Assembly: GCA_015680685.1 (NCBI GenBank)
Contig: MNCI01023910.1
Coordinates: 29,018-50,022, forward strand
From: Gnetum montanum
Lineage: Eukaryota > Streptophyta > Gnetopsida > Gnetales > Gnetaceae
Length of the DNA: 21,005 nucleotides
Direction: 5' to 3'
Part shown: piece by piece, positions 1 to 10,269 of the stretch
Numbering within the stretch: position 1 is the stretch's first letter
Layout of the letters: every line of letters begins with the position of its first letter
Program-made: the position numbers and the translations under genes
Notes under the pieces: model-generated
Databases searched by the model: none
Told to the model about the DNA's origin: nothing
Seen by the model: only the letters and a program-made list of their open reading frames with translations

Positions 1-523
1 ATAAACCTTGTAGTGCATGGATTAAGCTAAATAGGAATTTAATTATTGTTATGTGTTTAAATTCTTTCTTAAGGATTTAATCTTTCTCAATCCTCAACAC
101 TCCTAGTTAAGTGCATTCAGTACGATCGCTTTGAACATGTGCGTTACGCTTGGTAATCCCAGTAACGAATAGTGTTTGGTAATCCCAGTAGCGTTGCATT
201 GGTTCAGGGTGTGAGATGGCAAGTGGAATAGATACTGATGCTAGGCATTAGAACTTAGTTAGTTAAAGTTAGTTACTTAGTCTCTTCACCCTTTCCCTCA
301 TTAGCATAGGTGATAAAAATAGAAAAGATATAAAAATCACATACCTCAAGTTCACTTAACCATACAACCATGACAAATACAAGTGATCTTGGGAAGACAA
401 CGACTGATTAACCTTAGGTGTTCTATAAGGCGTGTAGGCACTTCGTCTGCAAAGTTCGACCAAATCACGTGTGTAATGCTCGTATTTGTATGGTTGAGTG
501 TAGGGATACCTCACCACTCATCA
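1..523 (+). repeat. LTR1, 3' part of a plus-oriented gypsy LTR
   Basis: This is the 3' part (end of R and U5) of an LTR whose beginning lies before the window. It matches the reverse complement of the LTR at 20230-21005 throughout, including the conserved blocks CTTGGGAAGA (389-398) and CACTCATCA at the end (515-523). It carries two copies of TTGGTAATCCCAGTA at 150-164 and 176-190, a motif repeated in all four LTRs here. No tRNA primer-binding site follows position 523, so this is a 3' LTR or a solo LTR rather than a 5' LTR. By eye it is closer to LTR4 than to LTR2 or LTR3. Confidence 0.75.
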
Positions 524-1013
524 GAAGCCAAGAGAGGAACAATAGAGGATATGCCCATGGATAAATGGTAGAACATACAAGATAGCAACTTAAGCATCAC
601 ACATTTACTAGATCCATGGGATGATGAGAAGGAATTTCGATCCATATTTTAAGAATGTTCTACATAATTAGAGAATCATTGACATAAAAATCTAGGTTGG
701 AAGTCTGCCATTGCTAGTGGTAATAAGAAGAATCATTTTCAGTGGATTCTTGAAGACCTTTGCAAATTTTTTAATCTTGAAAGTTTGTCCAATATTTTTG
801 TCACTCTTTCATTTTGTATGCATCCACTCAAATAAAATGTTGTAATGCAGCACTCAATGTTAGTCAATAATTCCATCTTTCCCAATTTTTTATAAAGAAA
901 GTTTGATTCTATCTTGTTAACTTGAGGATGAGTTTTTATTTAGTTATGGGGTTATGATGAATCATCAATTGGCTAGGATATCTTACAAAAAGTCAATTTT
1001 TTGGTTGACTCCT
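524..1013. other. Unassigned spacer between LTR1 and the tandem repeat
   Basis: No coding region, RNA gene or recognisable transposon domain was found here. It is AT-rich, with short stop-broken reading frames on both strands. It may be flanking DNA, or the U3 part of LTR2 if that LTR starts further upstream than its apparent TG end at 1147. Confidence 0.5.
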
Positions 1014-1097
1014 ATATCTTAGCTTTGATATCTTAGCCTCGATATCTTGGCTCCAATTTCTTAGCTTTCATATCTTAGCCTCGATATCTTGGCTATG
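1014..1097 (+). repeat. Six tandem 14-bp units with a 42-bp higher-order period
   Basis: Six consecutive 14-bp units follow the pattern ATATCTTAGCYTYG. The variants run A-B-C-A'-B-C': unit 2 (1028-1041) and unit 5 (1070-1083) are identical, units 3 and 6 share ATATCTTGGCT, and units 1 and 4 share CTTAGCTTT. The array is therefore best described as a 42-bp trimer repeated twice. A looser ATATCTTA copy sits just upstream, near 975. The array ends about 85 bp before the TATA box of LTR2, where U3 enhancer repeats often lie. Whether it belongs to that LTR is not settled. Confidence 0.85.
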
Positions 1098-1182
1098 TCG
1101 ACTAGGCCCCATTGATTGGGTCCGAACAATGCATCATGTCATGCATTGATGAGGCCTCATCAACACAATGTCTATTTTCGTC

Positions 1183-1190
1183 TATAAATA
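1183..1190 (+). promoter_or_regulatory. TATA box of LTR2
   Basis: TATAAATA in plus orientation. The same octamer occurs at the equivalent place in LTR3 (14579-14572) and LTR4 (20992-20985) on the minus strand, which supports it as the LTR core promoter. Transcription would start about 30 bp downstream, near 1215-1220. Confidence 0.6.
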
Positions 1191-1362
1191 CACATCCTCC
1201 TGCTGTGTATTGACATTCTTTTGTGAATAGAGTAGCTGAACGCTTGCAGTTTTATTTTGTAATCTTAGAGAATAGTCAATAAGTTCTCACATTGAGGATC
1301 TGAGTTAGTTGTATGACGTCTTATTCAAGTAACAGTGTACCTAGACACATTCCATGAACAAC

Positions 1363-1368
1363 AATAAG
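1363..1368 (+). terminator. Degenerate poly(A) signal in LTR2 (AATAAG)
   Basis: AATAAG lies 180 bp after the TATA box. LTR3 and LTR4 have intact AATAAA 178 and 177 bp after theirs, so this is probably the same signal with one changed base. It marks the approximate end of the R region. Confidence 0.45.
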
Positions 1369-1938
1369 ATTGAGATTGATTCTTATTCATTGTAGCACTT
1401 TGACGTAGATTAAATTTACTTTTAATGCAATTTATATTCCATATATTTAGTTAATATTTATGTTTCCATGTATGTTAATGAATTGGCAGAATGAGCATGA
1501 CCAGTTTCGAGAATAAACACGTATTTGTTTGGTAATCCCAACAACATTATTGCTTGGTTGGCCCAGTAGCATAGCACTTGGTAATCTCAATAGTGGATAT
1601 GTGGGTTCAGGACATGTACGACAAGCTGGGCATGGACACTCATCACCCATAGGGTAGTTTAAACTTTACTTTCCATTATTAATTAGTTAAAACAAATGAA
1701 TTCTATTATTGTTAGGAGTAGCATAAGGCTAAAACAACATCAAGAATCATATGCCTCACTTTGGACTAAACCATACATGACAAAGCTACCACTAGTCTAA
1801 GTGGGAAGATCATGACTTATGATCAAGGTATAACGATCTAAATACCACAACTAGTCCCATCCATGAAATTTGACCAGATCATGCCTAAACACTTATGATT
1901 TGTATGGTTGGACATAGGGGGTACGTTGCCACTCATCA

Positions 1939-2901
1939 AATACCTTTAATAATTATCTTTGTTTCTTTTATTGTAGAAATTGTCATATTTTCTGTGATTG
2001 ACCTGTGAGTCATATCTTGTGGAGGAATGGTTTAAAGTCAAAAGATCATCAAGATAATAAATAATTAGAATTGAATCCAATTAAATTCCACACTTATGAT
2101 TGTCACTTATAAGTAAAATCATAAATTTTCATCTTAACTTCTAACATTAAGTTTAAGAATGAAAATTAATAATTAAATCAAATTGAAATAATGAAAATAA
2201 ATTTCAAAGATCACAAAAGAGACTTTTCTTGAATTAAAATTCTACCTTGATGTCTTTACAATGCAACAACTTTGATCATTAGACAATGGACTCCAAGAAT
2301 TGCCACAAGGCTCAACAGATTTTCAATATGAATTATAAAAGCAATTAATCTTAACTTGGTGTGAAATTCGTTGAGTATCAATTCCTTTTCCTCTTTCATT
2401 CTCAGTTACAACAATCTTAATAGTATTTTACAATTTTAGAAATTAAACAAAAGGTTAACAAAATTGGTGGAGTGCAAGGGTGTTATCATATAGAATGTAA
2501 GCAAAGCCATGCTAACTTATATTATGATAGAATTGAAATATTATTCATCTAGCCTTTATACATCTATTGAATATGACAAATGTATATGCTAAGTATCTTA
2601 GCTTTATTGTAATATAATAAACTTAAGCAACAAATGAGGAACATACTACCTAATGTAAAAACTCAGAAGACTAATTTTCACATATAACTATAATTAACAC
2701 TAATGAGCTTAATCAAACTAACCAATATAAATCCTACCAATAATCACACTACAATTATATTAACTATAACTTGCAATACAATAAACTAAAATAGACATTA
2801 CCAAATAATTAATATATAATACAAAATAAAATTTTATGAAATGCATGAATTTTATAAGGATACTTTTTAAAAAAACTAAACCAATTTTGGGGTTTAACAT
2901 G
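1939..2901. other. AT-rich unassigned region
   Basis: Very AT-rich sequence with no coherent reading frame and no recognisable retroelement domain. The short ORFs near 2760-3140 are on the wrong strand or in the wrong frame relative to the pseudogene that begins at 2902. In minus-strand terms this is the 3' flank of that pseudogene. No clear polypurine tract or minus-oriented LTR is present. Confidence 0.5.
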
Positions 2902-5400
2902 CTACCTCTGATCAATGTATTTGCCCTTGAGAATCTTGAATTTAGCATTTGCCAGCGTAATATTTTGCTTGGTGTCCTTGTGGTGCTTGAACTTAGCCTC
3001 ATACAATAAGTATGAGTTGACCACTTTCTTTTCTAGTTTTGACCGTGGCCATCTGGTAGTCAACATAGCTAGGATTGCATATCAGAGATTGGCAAGCTCT
3101 ATATATTTAGTCATTTTCTCTATCTACAACTCCTATAGGTGAATTTTTACTTTATTATACTGATTAATCCTATTAGTGATGGGATGACATAATTTATGTC
3201 CTTGTTGGAGTTGTTGGAGGATCTTGTTTACCTTTGCCTTCACCACATGAATGTGTTTCTCATTTATTTCCTTTTGTAGGCCAACCTAGTCTCTGTAGTA
3301 ATCCTTGAATCTTTGAAATTTGAGAGCCTTTGATTTCGAGGTGGCTACCTCTATTACAATATTTTGGTGAAGGGCATGGACCATGTCCATGGAGAGGTTT
3401 TTGTTCTCAATTGTCAATCTTCTTAACTCTGTGTTTGCTCTGGCTAGTTGCTCCTACTATTGATGGATAAAATTAGTCGGCTATTATTTATGTGCATCAA
3501 CATTTTGCAGGTGATGATTTTTTGCAATTAGTTGCACAATCTCCTAGAAGGTCAAATCCAAGGCCTTCTAAATTTTATGTTGGATAGCCTCTACCAATGA
3601 TTAATAGAACACCATCATCTCCATCGCACCCTCAACCCTTTTCAACCTAATGTGAAGTTTTTCAAGAGCTTCATCTCTTGTCAATGTTGAGTTGAGAAAC
3701 CTAGGGTTGATAATCTGGACTCTTAGTTTAGCAACTTCTGCAGCCAACCATTCATTTAGCTTGGCTATTTTGAGTTGCCCTTCCAAAATAATGTTCTTGC
3801 CCCTTGCCTCTAGTAGCTCCAACTAGGTTGTAGTTATACTATTTGGAAGGTTAAAAAAATTTGGAAGTGGTTTCTTGGTTCCTACTTATTAGTCTAATAG
3901 TTGTTTATGTTGTGTTATGCTTAATCTACTAATTATGGTTCTTGCAAACATCAGCACATCTTTAAGTGTAGTGACGTTTGGTACAAACATCATAGGTGCA
4001 TTGAGTGTTTCGATGACTTTGTTAGCAACCATATTTGCTACTGTCTCTTGTCCTTAGTATCATCACCAGTACTATTGCTTCCTCATCCTCCTCCAAGCAC
4101 ATGAAAAAGGTTGCAATGTTCCTAGAAATCTTTGAGAGTTGATGCTATTCTAAGAGAGATACTGTTACCTCTCTAGCACTAGGATTCAACCTCATGGACA
4201 ACTACATTCGTTGGATGGAGAAAATGGATCCACCTCCCCTCATTAGGCTAACTCTTTAGGCCACCTCATTTAGGTGACTCATCATGGACCAGTACACATA
4301 TGGGTATCCACCACTTGTACTCACTTGTTGCTCTTGCTTTCTTAAGAGCCATTTTTGGTACTCGTGCAACCATTGGAATGTTGCAGCAATGCCCAACATA
4401 ATTTTCTACGTGATAGCTGGAGGTGGTGGTTGCTACTTCTCTTCTTGGATTGTTGTTGTAGGAGTTTTGTTCTTCATCATCTCTATCTAATTAGTAGTTT
4501 GAGCACATCAAACAATATCATTAGTGTAGTGGATTATTCCTCCCTTTCAACATAGTTTTCTGATGAGGCATGCAATGGAAAGTACCTTCCTTCCTCGTTC
4601 ATTCTCCTTAATTACTTCTCTATCTCTAGATAGATTACTTATGGAAGGTTGACCAGGAATCTTCCACTCAAAGTGGCACACATAAAGGCAGAAAAGATAG
4701 TGATCTTGCTAGGCATCACTATGGGGTTTAGGTGAAATGTTATAATCTTGTAGTGGATTCTTTCTGCTAGTGTGAGTGTGATGTACTTGTTGCAGTCAAC
4801 ACCATAACATCGCTAAACCTATTCTTTTTTGATGCTAAGGTCTAGCTGCATCGAAATCTTGGTGAGATTTGTCCCAGTTTCAAGCAACCCAAGTGCCTTT
4901 ATAATGGCCTACACCAAGTAGGACACTTAAATGTCCTTGATCTTGACCGTTGAGCCAACTTGCCTATTGTTCCAAAATAGGAACATCTCTCTCATATATC
5001 ACTCTCGGTTGGAAGTGATAATTGGCCATATGGGAGAGGTCTTCAGTTGATCCTATACTTCTGTAGGTGCTTGCTTCAAAAAAGAGCCAAAGTTTAACTC
5101 TTGGATCATTGCTTTCTAGACCTCCCTTGATCTGATTTGATTTAGGTAGGCTTCTGTCAAGGTCACCTTAAGGTTTACTTGTTGAGCTAATGCCTTGTCC
5201 TAGTGGGAATGTTCTATTGCTACCACCTATTCTAGAATTTGATGAATAGACTCCACTTTGGCCTTTTTCCTAAGAGGTCTTATAGCATGGGTTGTGATTG
5301 TTTTTTCTTAGGCTTGTTTTTGGTCACTTCCCATTCTTAGCCATTTTTTCTTTGGTTGAGATGGTCCTCCTTCTTGTGTGTGTTTGCCTTTTGGTGCCAT
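2902..5400 (-). pseudogene. Broken ORF of unknown function with coiled-coil C-terminal part; possible third retroelement ORF
   Basis: Reading from the ATG at 5400 on the minus strand, one frame stays coherent to about 4540 although interrupted by about 15 stops. A shifted frame continues to about 4040, and the original frame then runs to a TAG at 2904-2902, about 830 codons in all. The N-terminus is basic and Lys/Gln-rich (MAPKGKHTQEGGPSQPKKKW). The middle part, with segments such as KIKDI...IIKALGL and ITIFSAFMCATLSGRFLVNL, resembles in layout the 'putative plant transposon protein' domain (PF20167); this is from memory and unverified. A Gln/Pro-rich stretch lies near 4440-4500. The C-terminal third (3822-2902) is rich in Leu, Lys and Glu, with heptad-like helices (for example ALEKLHIRLKRVEGAMEMM) suggesting a coiled coil. 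It lies downstream of, and in the same orientation as, the minus-strand integrase, the position of env-like ORFs in Athila elements. It could equally be a separate element or a captured host gene. No membrane segment was seen. Confidence 0.45.
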
Positions 5401-5703
5401 CTGTGATCACAACACATCTATGGATTAGTAGATATAATGTGTAACTTAAAATAATTGGATACCTTATCTTGTTAATTAGTTACATTTTGCTATGGTTGGA
5501 TCATGGAAAATTGATTATTTTATTCTTATTTTCTTAATTAATTTTTATTATAAGTGTTGCTGAAGTTCGTTGGAAGGGTTTAACTCTTGTAATTTGGTGT
5601 TTTAATGTTGATTCCTTAGTTAAACTTTTGTGGGAGTTAGAAAAATGACAAAAAAGTTTCTATAAAAAATGGCACATTTGAGGCCCCACAACTAAGAGCT
5701 TAC
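5401..5703 (-). other. Putative leader intron directly before the ATG at 5400
   Basis: On the minus strand a strong plant 5' splice site AG|GTAAGC occurs at 5703. An AT-rich stretch of 303 nt follows. It ends with a branch-point-like CTAAT (5428-5424), about 24 nt before the acceptor ATCACAG|ATG at 5401. The start codon would be the first three bases of exon 2. All elements of a small plant intron are present, but no transcript evidence exists here. Confidence 0.35.
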
Positions 5704-5848
5704 CTTTGGAAGCTACAGGGTTAAAGAATGGAGTGATTTGGACAAACGGTTAGGAAATTATGGGCTTTCGAAATTTCTGAACTCTAAAAATTACAAAAAC
5801 TCCTTGGGCATTTGAGAGAAAATGTGACAATTTCTAAGGGGGGTTGTG

Positions 5849-5860
5849 CATATATATATT
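5849..5860 (-). promoter_or_regulatory. Possible TATA box for the broken ORF at 2902-5400
   Basis: A TATATATA run lies about 150 bp upstream of the putative splice donor at 5703 on the minus strand. Transcription starting about 30 bp downstream would give a first exon of about 115 nt. In AT-rich DNA this could be chance. Confidence 0.2.
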
Positions 5861-6737
5861 ATTTTTGTGCTATGTTGATGGGGCCACATATATGCATGTG
5901 CTTCATCAACATGGTTCCATTTATTGGGTTTGTAAACAAAATTTTCAAACTTGAATATTTCAAAAAATTTAAGGAAATTTTGAAGGAATTTTGGATCCAT
6001 GGAGTCCTAGAAAAGCCAAGAATATAATGAAATCATTAAAAGGGTCTTTGAAAGCTCAAAAATTCAAAAATTTGATGGAGAATATATGAATTAAAGAAAA
6101 TACTTAAAGGAGCACATGGTTGAATGCAGAAGATGGGTGCACGAAAGATTCTAATTATAAAAATGCCAAAGGATAATGTGCTTAACGAACCCAACCAAGA
6201 GATATGTAAGTGGGTCTTCCCCATAGCAAGCACATGCCCTATTTGCCCTTGCATAACCTGAACCTAGTGAGTCTGTGGACCCCATAGGTGATGGATTATG
6301 AAAAGTTAAGGACTAAAACTTGGAAGATTCTATCAAAGAATTCAAGTACGTTAGACAAAGACACCAAATAAGAACATGGACACTAGTAGTGAGGTGAGTT
6401 ATGGGCAACATGGATGGATGATGGAGAAGGTGAAATGGTGTTTCAAATTGAGGTCATAAGAAGTCCCTTATGGATTTGTGATTAAATGACCTGAGAAGAT
6501 CCATCCTCAGTCTAGACCAAAACCATCCACTTTCAGTGATTTCACATTGCCACTCCAAGATAGATCCATCTCCTTGAGACACAAGAGTGCTTCCACAGAA
6601 CAACCACCATTCCTTAAAGAGAAGAAAAGAGAAGTAGGAAGTGAGAGAAGGTCTTAGTTAGAGAGGACGTTTAGGCATGGGTAACATGTTTTTCTAGTCC
6701 CATAACTAGTGCTTGTAGATTTTTTATTTGTCTAAGG
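5861..6737. other. Noncoding region with a GA-rich tract
   Basis: No coherent coding frame was found on either strand. A purine-rich run on the plus strand (about 6614-6675, AAAGAGAAGAAAAGAGAAG and following) reads as a CT-rich tract on the minus strand. It may be part of the long untranslated region between the minus-strand integrase and the broken ORF, or a remnant of another element. Confidence 0.4.
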
Positions 6738-6840
6738 GGTGTGCTTTGAATTCCCACCATTTTTCTTTGTTTATTTTTTTCCTTTTATTTTGTATTATTT
6801 TGTTTTTTTTTTTTTGAAATTTTTGGATGGGAAGCACACC
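6738..6840. repeat. Imperfect inverted repeat with T-rich loop
   Basis: GGTGTGCTT at 6738-6746 is matched by its perfect inverse AAGCACACC at 6832-6840. The arms continue with interrupted pairing (TTCCCACCATTTTT against AAAATTTTTGGATGGGAA). The 50-60 bp between them is almost all T and A. This could be a decayed miniature element or a chance foldback; no target-site duplication was identified. Confidence 0.4.
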
Positions 6841-7250
6841 ATGCAAAGATTTATTCAACTTCTTATTATTGGTCAACACAAAGTGGTAAGAAATCCATGA
6901 AAATACTTATGCACCCAAGTAAGTAGAGAGTACAAAGAGTATTGAGTCCCCTTGAAGTCACACCTTGTGCAAACCTTTGAATCCTTCATAATTCTAAAAA
7001 CCACCAAGGTTACAAATTTATTAAATGAAAGGGACCTCATATTTCTAAAATAAGAAAAACCATAAAGTTTGTGGATAGGTGGATGACATGGACTCACTGC
7101 TTGTTCCATGAAAAAGAAACCATGTCATTAGCCATTGGTACAAAAATTCAAATATAGAAACCAGACAAGCAAATAAAAACATTAAGTGCAAACCACCATT
7201 AGCAACAGCTATAACACCATTGTGTCTTGTTGGCATAAAGCACATTTATT
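6841..7250. other. Noncoding region downstream of the minus-strand integrase
   Basis: It contains only short ORFs without recognisable domains. One minus-strand frame (7245-7045) is hydrophobic over about 25 residues, but it is short and nothing supports it as a gene. Confidence 0.4.
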
Positions 7251-7254
7251 AACA

Positions 7255-7430
7255 GAAATTAAAAAATCACACTAAAATAAAATAAAATAAAATATATAAG
7301 AAAGTGTAAAATATTCAAGAAAAATTTAAATGTACTAATGATGGTGTAAAATAAAAAATGGTGTAAAAATAGGAAAAAATTTTAAAATTAAAAAGGTGTA
7401 AAATAAATAATTTGCAAAAAAAAAATGTCT
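7255..7430 (-). repeat. A-rich low-complexity tract with dispersed GGTGTAAAATAAA copies
   Basis: It begins with several AAAAT units (7272-7295). Copies of GTGTAAAAT follow near 7304, 7343, 7360 and 7394, separated by A-rich spacers. On the minus strand this is a T-rich tract following the integrase end, in the place of the 3' untranslated region of that element. Confidence 0.55.
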
Positions 7431-7589
7431 AAGACAAAAAATTAGAAAAAACTAAGGAGCCATGTATATGATTAGCACAAATGGCCATTGCCCCCATGAC
7501 TGAGTTGGAACAAGGAGATCTGAAAAATTAAGCATGGTTGTTCATCCATTGAGGCATTTGTTACATTAGCTTGCTTGGGCTCATGGAAA

Positions 7590-8750
7590 GGATTTATCTA
7601 TTAGATGTTGATCAACTACTTCTTGTTTGGGATCTCAAGTTTGTAGATCAACATGATCCCAAAAGAAAAGGTTTTATTGATTATATAAGGCCCCTCCCAC
7701 AACGTTTGGAATTTGGTTTTTTGCGAAACATGTGTGGGGTTCCAGTAGAGGACCTTATCTCTAGGTTGAAGTTTGAACCTTTTGATTCTTAGGTCATGTT
7801 GTTATTTGTTGAATGCATTGTGCACATCATTCAAAGATAGGACCACTAATTGATTTTCTTCTAGCACATTTAGGTTGATCAGTCTTTCTTTTTGTACTAG
7901 ACTTAGGTCAAGGTCTAGGTCATAGGCTATTGAGAGTGTACAAAGCTTAGTTTGAATTGAGAGCATTGGAAGTTTTCACACCAACTCATAGGGAGAGTAG
8001 GTAATAGGGAGTTTCCATGTTTAGTGGTAAGTCTAAAGGGCATTGTTAAGTTTGGTGCTCCAATGTTTGCTATCTTTGCTAATAGTTTTTATTAGAATCT
8101 TTGTGAGATCCCTGTTAGTAACCTCTACTTGACTGTTGGCTTGGGGGGGTGATATAGTGTTAATTTATGTTTAACCTCAAAGTGTTGCATGAATCTTCAA
8201 AAAGTGGCACTTTTCAATCAATGCACATGGCACCCCAAACCTATTTACAATATGTTATTACACAAATCAAGTAGTAGTGAATGACATGTAATCAATGACA
8301 ACTGTTGCTTTTGCCCATTTGGTACAGTAGTCAATAACTATGATAATATATGTCATTTCTTTGAACATGGGTGTGATGGAACCCATGAAATATATGCCCC
8401 ATATGTTAAAGGGTTTTAGTGGTTGAATCGATTATTGAGGACCCTCCATTCATGCAGTCATCCCACCATCTCATTGATAGCACTCACAGGCTTGAGCAAA
8501 CTAGTGGGCATCTTTGAAGATTATGGGCCAATAGTATCCTACCATCAAGATTCTTATGATCATGCATCTCCCATCATAGTGGCCTCCTCAAGGACCTTTG
8601 TCAACATCCTAGAGAACATGCAGTTGATCAACATTAGGTACACACCAACAAAGTAAGCCATTAATGCACACCTTGTAAAGATGTCCATTTATTTCCATGA
8701 AGCATTTGGCTTGATGAAGAAATTACTATTTCTTCTTATAGTTCCAATCT
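7590..8750 (-). pseudogene. Integrase remnant, minus-strand gypsy copy
   Basis: Reading down from about 8750, an N-terminal zinc-binding part comes first, with GGHYDGRCMIIRILMVGYYWP at about 8590-8530. It is followed by ACECYQ, where the second Cys of the CxxCQ motif appears as Tyr. In the catalytic core the first Asp is changed (WGIYF, about 8405). The segment that should hold the second Asp is deleted after FGVPCALI (about 8220). The Glu region survives as VEVTNRDL (about 8110). The C-terminal part has the usual GPY-type ending DKVLYWNPTH...LWEGPYIINKT (about 7760-7670). Several stops and frameshifts make it inactive. No chromodomain was recognised. Confidence 0.75.
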
Positions 8751-8899
8751 TATGACATTTATTGAGTGAGAAGATAAGTGAGGATGCCATCATACCATTT
8801 TGATTTTGTAGAAATTATTCATTTATTGCACTAGCAAAGAGGAGTTCATCAAGAAATTGGTTAGAGAGTGGGCTCTCCTCCTATTTGTTATCCCATCGT

Positions 8900-9267
8900 A
8901 ACTAAGACAAGTGGTCAGTGACCACATTCTTAATCCCCTTTCAATCTACCATTGTAAGATTGAATTTCTAGAAGATCATCAACCACTATATGACACGGGA
9001 GCTCACTGTTGGCTTGTTCATGAGGAAGAGGATGGAACTGTGATCAGTGTGCATAAAAACTTTATATTCAAGTACATTGTGTCTAAAATTTTTAAGAGCA
9101 TACACGACCATCATTAGTTCTTTCTTTGTTGTGGTGTAATTTAGCTACACACCCACAATGCTTTGGCTTGTGTAGTGGATATAATATGAACGTTTCTTGT
9201 TATCCAACTATGTAAGCATGGATTCCAAGGCATAATTTGATGCATCTATTATGATATGAAATGGTCT
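8900..9267 (-). pseudogene. RNase H remnant, minus-strand gypsy copy
   Basis: RPFHIIIDASNYALE begins at 9267 and contains the first catalytic Asp. LNYTTTKKELMMVVYALKNF (about 9150-9090) supplies the Glu, and FMHTDHSSILFLMNKPT (about 9065-9010) the Asp of the HTDH motif. All three catalytic positions are kept, but stops interrupt the frame and a frameshift near 9405 separates it from the RT frame. Confidence 0.8.
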
Positions 9268-9479
9268 AGACTAGTTAGGTGCTTGTAGAATTGGAGTCTC
9301 TACGAGCTTCTGCTCGAGGTTCTAGAATGTCCTTTTACATTTCTTGGTCTAAATGAATGGAGCATCTTTCTTTGTTAGCTTGACCAATGATTTTATGATA
9401 TTAGGGAAATCTCTACAAACTGTTGGTAGTAGCCAGTGTGTCTAAGGAATAACTAAACATCTTTGATGAATTTTGGTTG

Positions 9480-10130
9480 ATAGGTGATTCCATCGATGAT
9501 CCTTATCTTTTCAGGGTCTATCTCAATCCCTTCCTACAAAATTCTATGCCCTAATATAATGCCTTCTTGGATCATGAGATTCCTCTTTTGCCAATTGAGT
9601 TGTAGATTTATTTTCACACATATTTTGAATACTTGCTCAAGGTGGTCCAAGGATTGCTTGAATGTAGCACCATAAGTAGAGAAGTCATCCATAAAGACTT
9701 TCACTATGCTACCAATTTGCTACTAAAAGATGCTTAATATTAGATGTTGAAAAGTAGCCAAAGCATTCCATAAACCAAAATGCATCTTGTAATATGAAAA
9801 GGTTCCCCAGGGACTCATAAATGTTGCTTTAGCCTGGTCTTCTGGTGCAATCTAGATTTGGTTATAACCACTATAATCTTCCATAACACTGTAATAGTAA
9901 TGCTTGGATATGGTGTCTAACACCTAATCAACGAATGACAATGGAAAATTTTCTTTGAATGTTGCCATGTTTAACAGCTTATAGTCAATACAAACCTACC
10001 ATTTGCCACCTGTCTTTGGCACTATCCCAAGTGGGCTAACCCACTTGCTATCAGTAATAGGGCAAATGAACCCTACCTTAAAGAGTTGTTCGATCTCCTC
10101 TTTGATGATTTATTTCAATTTTACGTTCAA
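9480..10130 (-). pseudogene. Reverse transcriptase remnant, minus-strand gypsy copy
   Basis: IIKEEIEQLFKVGFICPI starts near 10110, followed by SKWVSPLGIVPKTG and a palm motif reading SVMEDYSGYNQ. The usual first catalytic Asp of LDGY is not in place there; the plus-strand copy keeps LDGY. The YMDD-type motif appears as VFMDDFSTYG (Asp-Asp codons at 9689-9684). TAG stops include 9854-9852, where the sister copy has TGG. The remnant belongs to the gypsy RT family. Confidence 0.85.
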
Positions 10131-10269
10131 CTACCATTGTGGTTGCCTCCTTAGCTTCATGGATGGATTAGTATAAATGCGGTGCTGGCATGTCTATGGA
10201 TAAATTTGAGTGAGTTCAAGATATGACCAAGTAAAGGCTATTGGCCATCTATTGACCACTTTCAATAAT

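Larger units (their letters stand above)
1147..1938 (+). repeat. LTR2, plus-oriented gypsy LTR, apparently full length
   Basis: The right end is the conserved CACTCATCA (1930-1938). The proposed left end TGATGAG at 1147 is the exact inverse of the terminal CTCATCA, a 7-bp terminal inverted repeat. It contains a TATAAATA box (1183-1190), an AATAAG poly(A)-like signal (1363-1368) and three degenerate copies of TTGGTAATCCCAGTA (1529-1543, 1554-1568, 1578-1592). The sequence is clearly related to the reverse complements of LTR3 and LTR4. No primer-binding site follows 1938, so it is a solo or 3' LTR. The left border is the uncertain part, because only about 35 bp would then precede the TATA box, which is short for a U3. 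Confidence 0.65.

Noticed and set aside
150-190. CRISPR-like or satellite repeat based on 26-bp spacing.
   Set aside because: Only two or three degenerate copies occur per LTR, they lie inside LTRs, and there is no spacer logic or cas gene.
1-1938. LTR1 and LTR2 as the 5' LTR of the plus-strand gypsy copy.
   Set aside because: Neither is followed by a primer-binding site or gag leader; the sequence after 523 and after 1938 is unrelated.
4284-4555. Plus-strand Cys/Trp/Gly-rich ORFs that could suggest a small secreted protein.
   Set aside because: They are antisense to the Gln/Pro-rich part of the broken ORF, which has the longer coherent frame.
5385-5400. TGGCACC at 5399-5393 (minus) as a second primer-binding site.
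   Set aside because: The following bases do not match the tRNA-Asp complement and no LTR end precedes it; it overlaps the ATG of the broken ORF.
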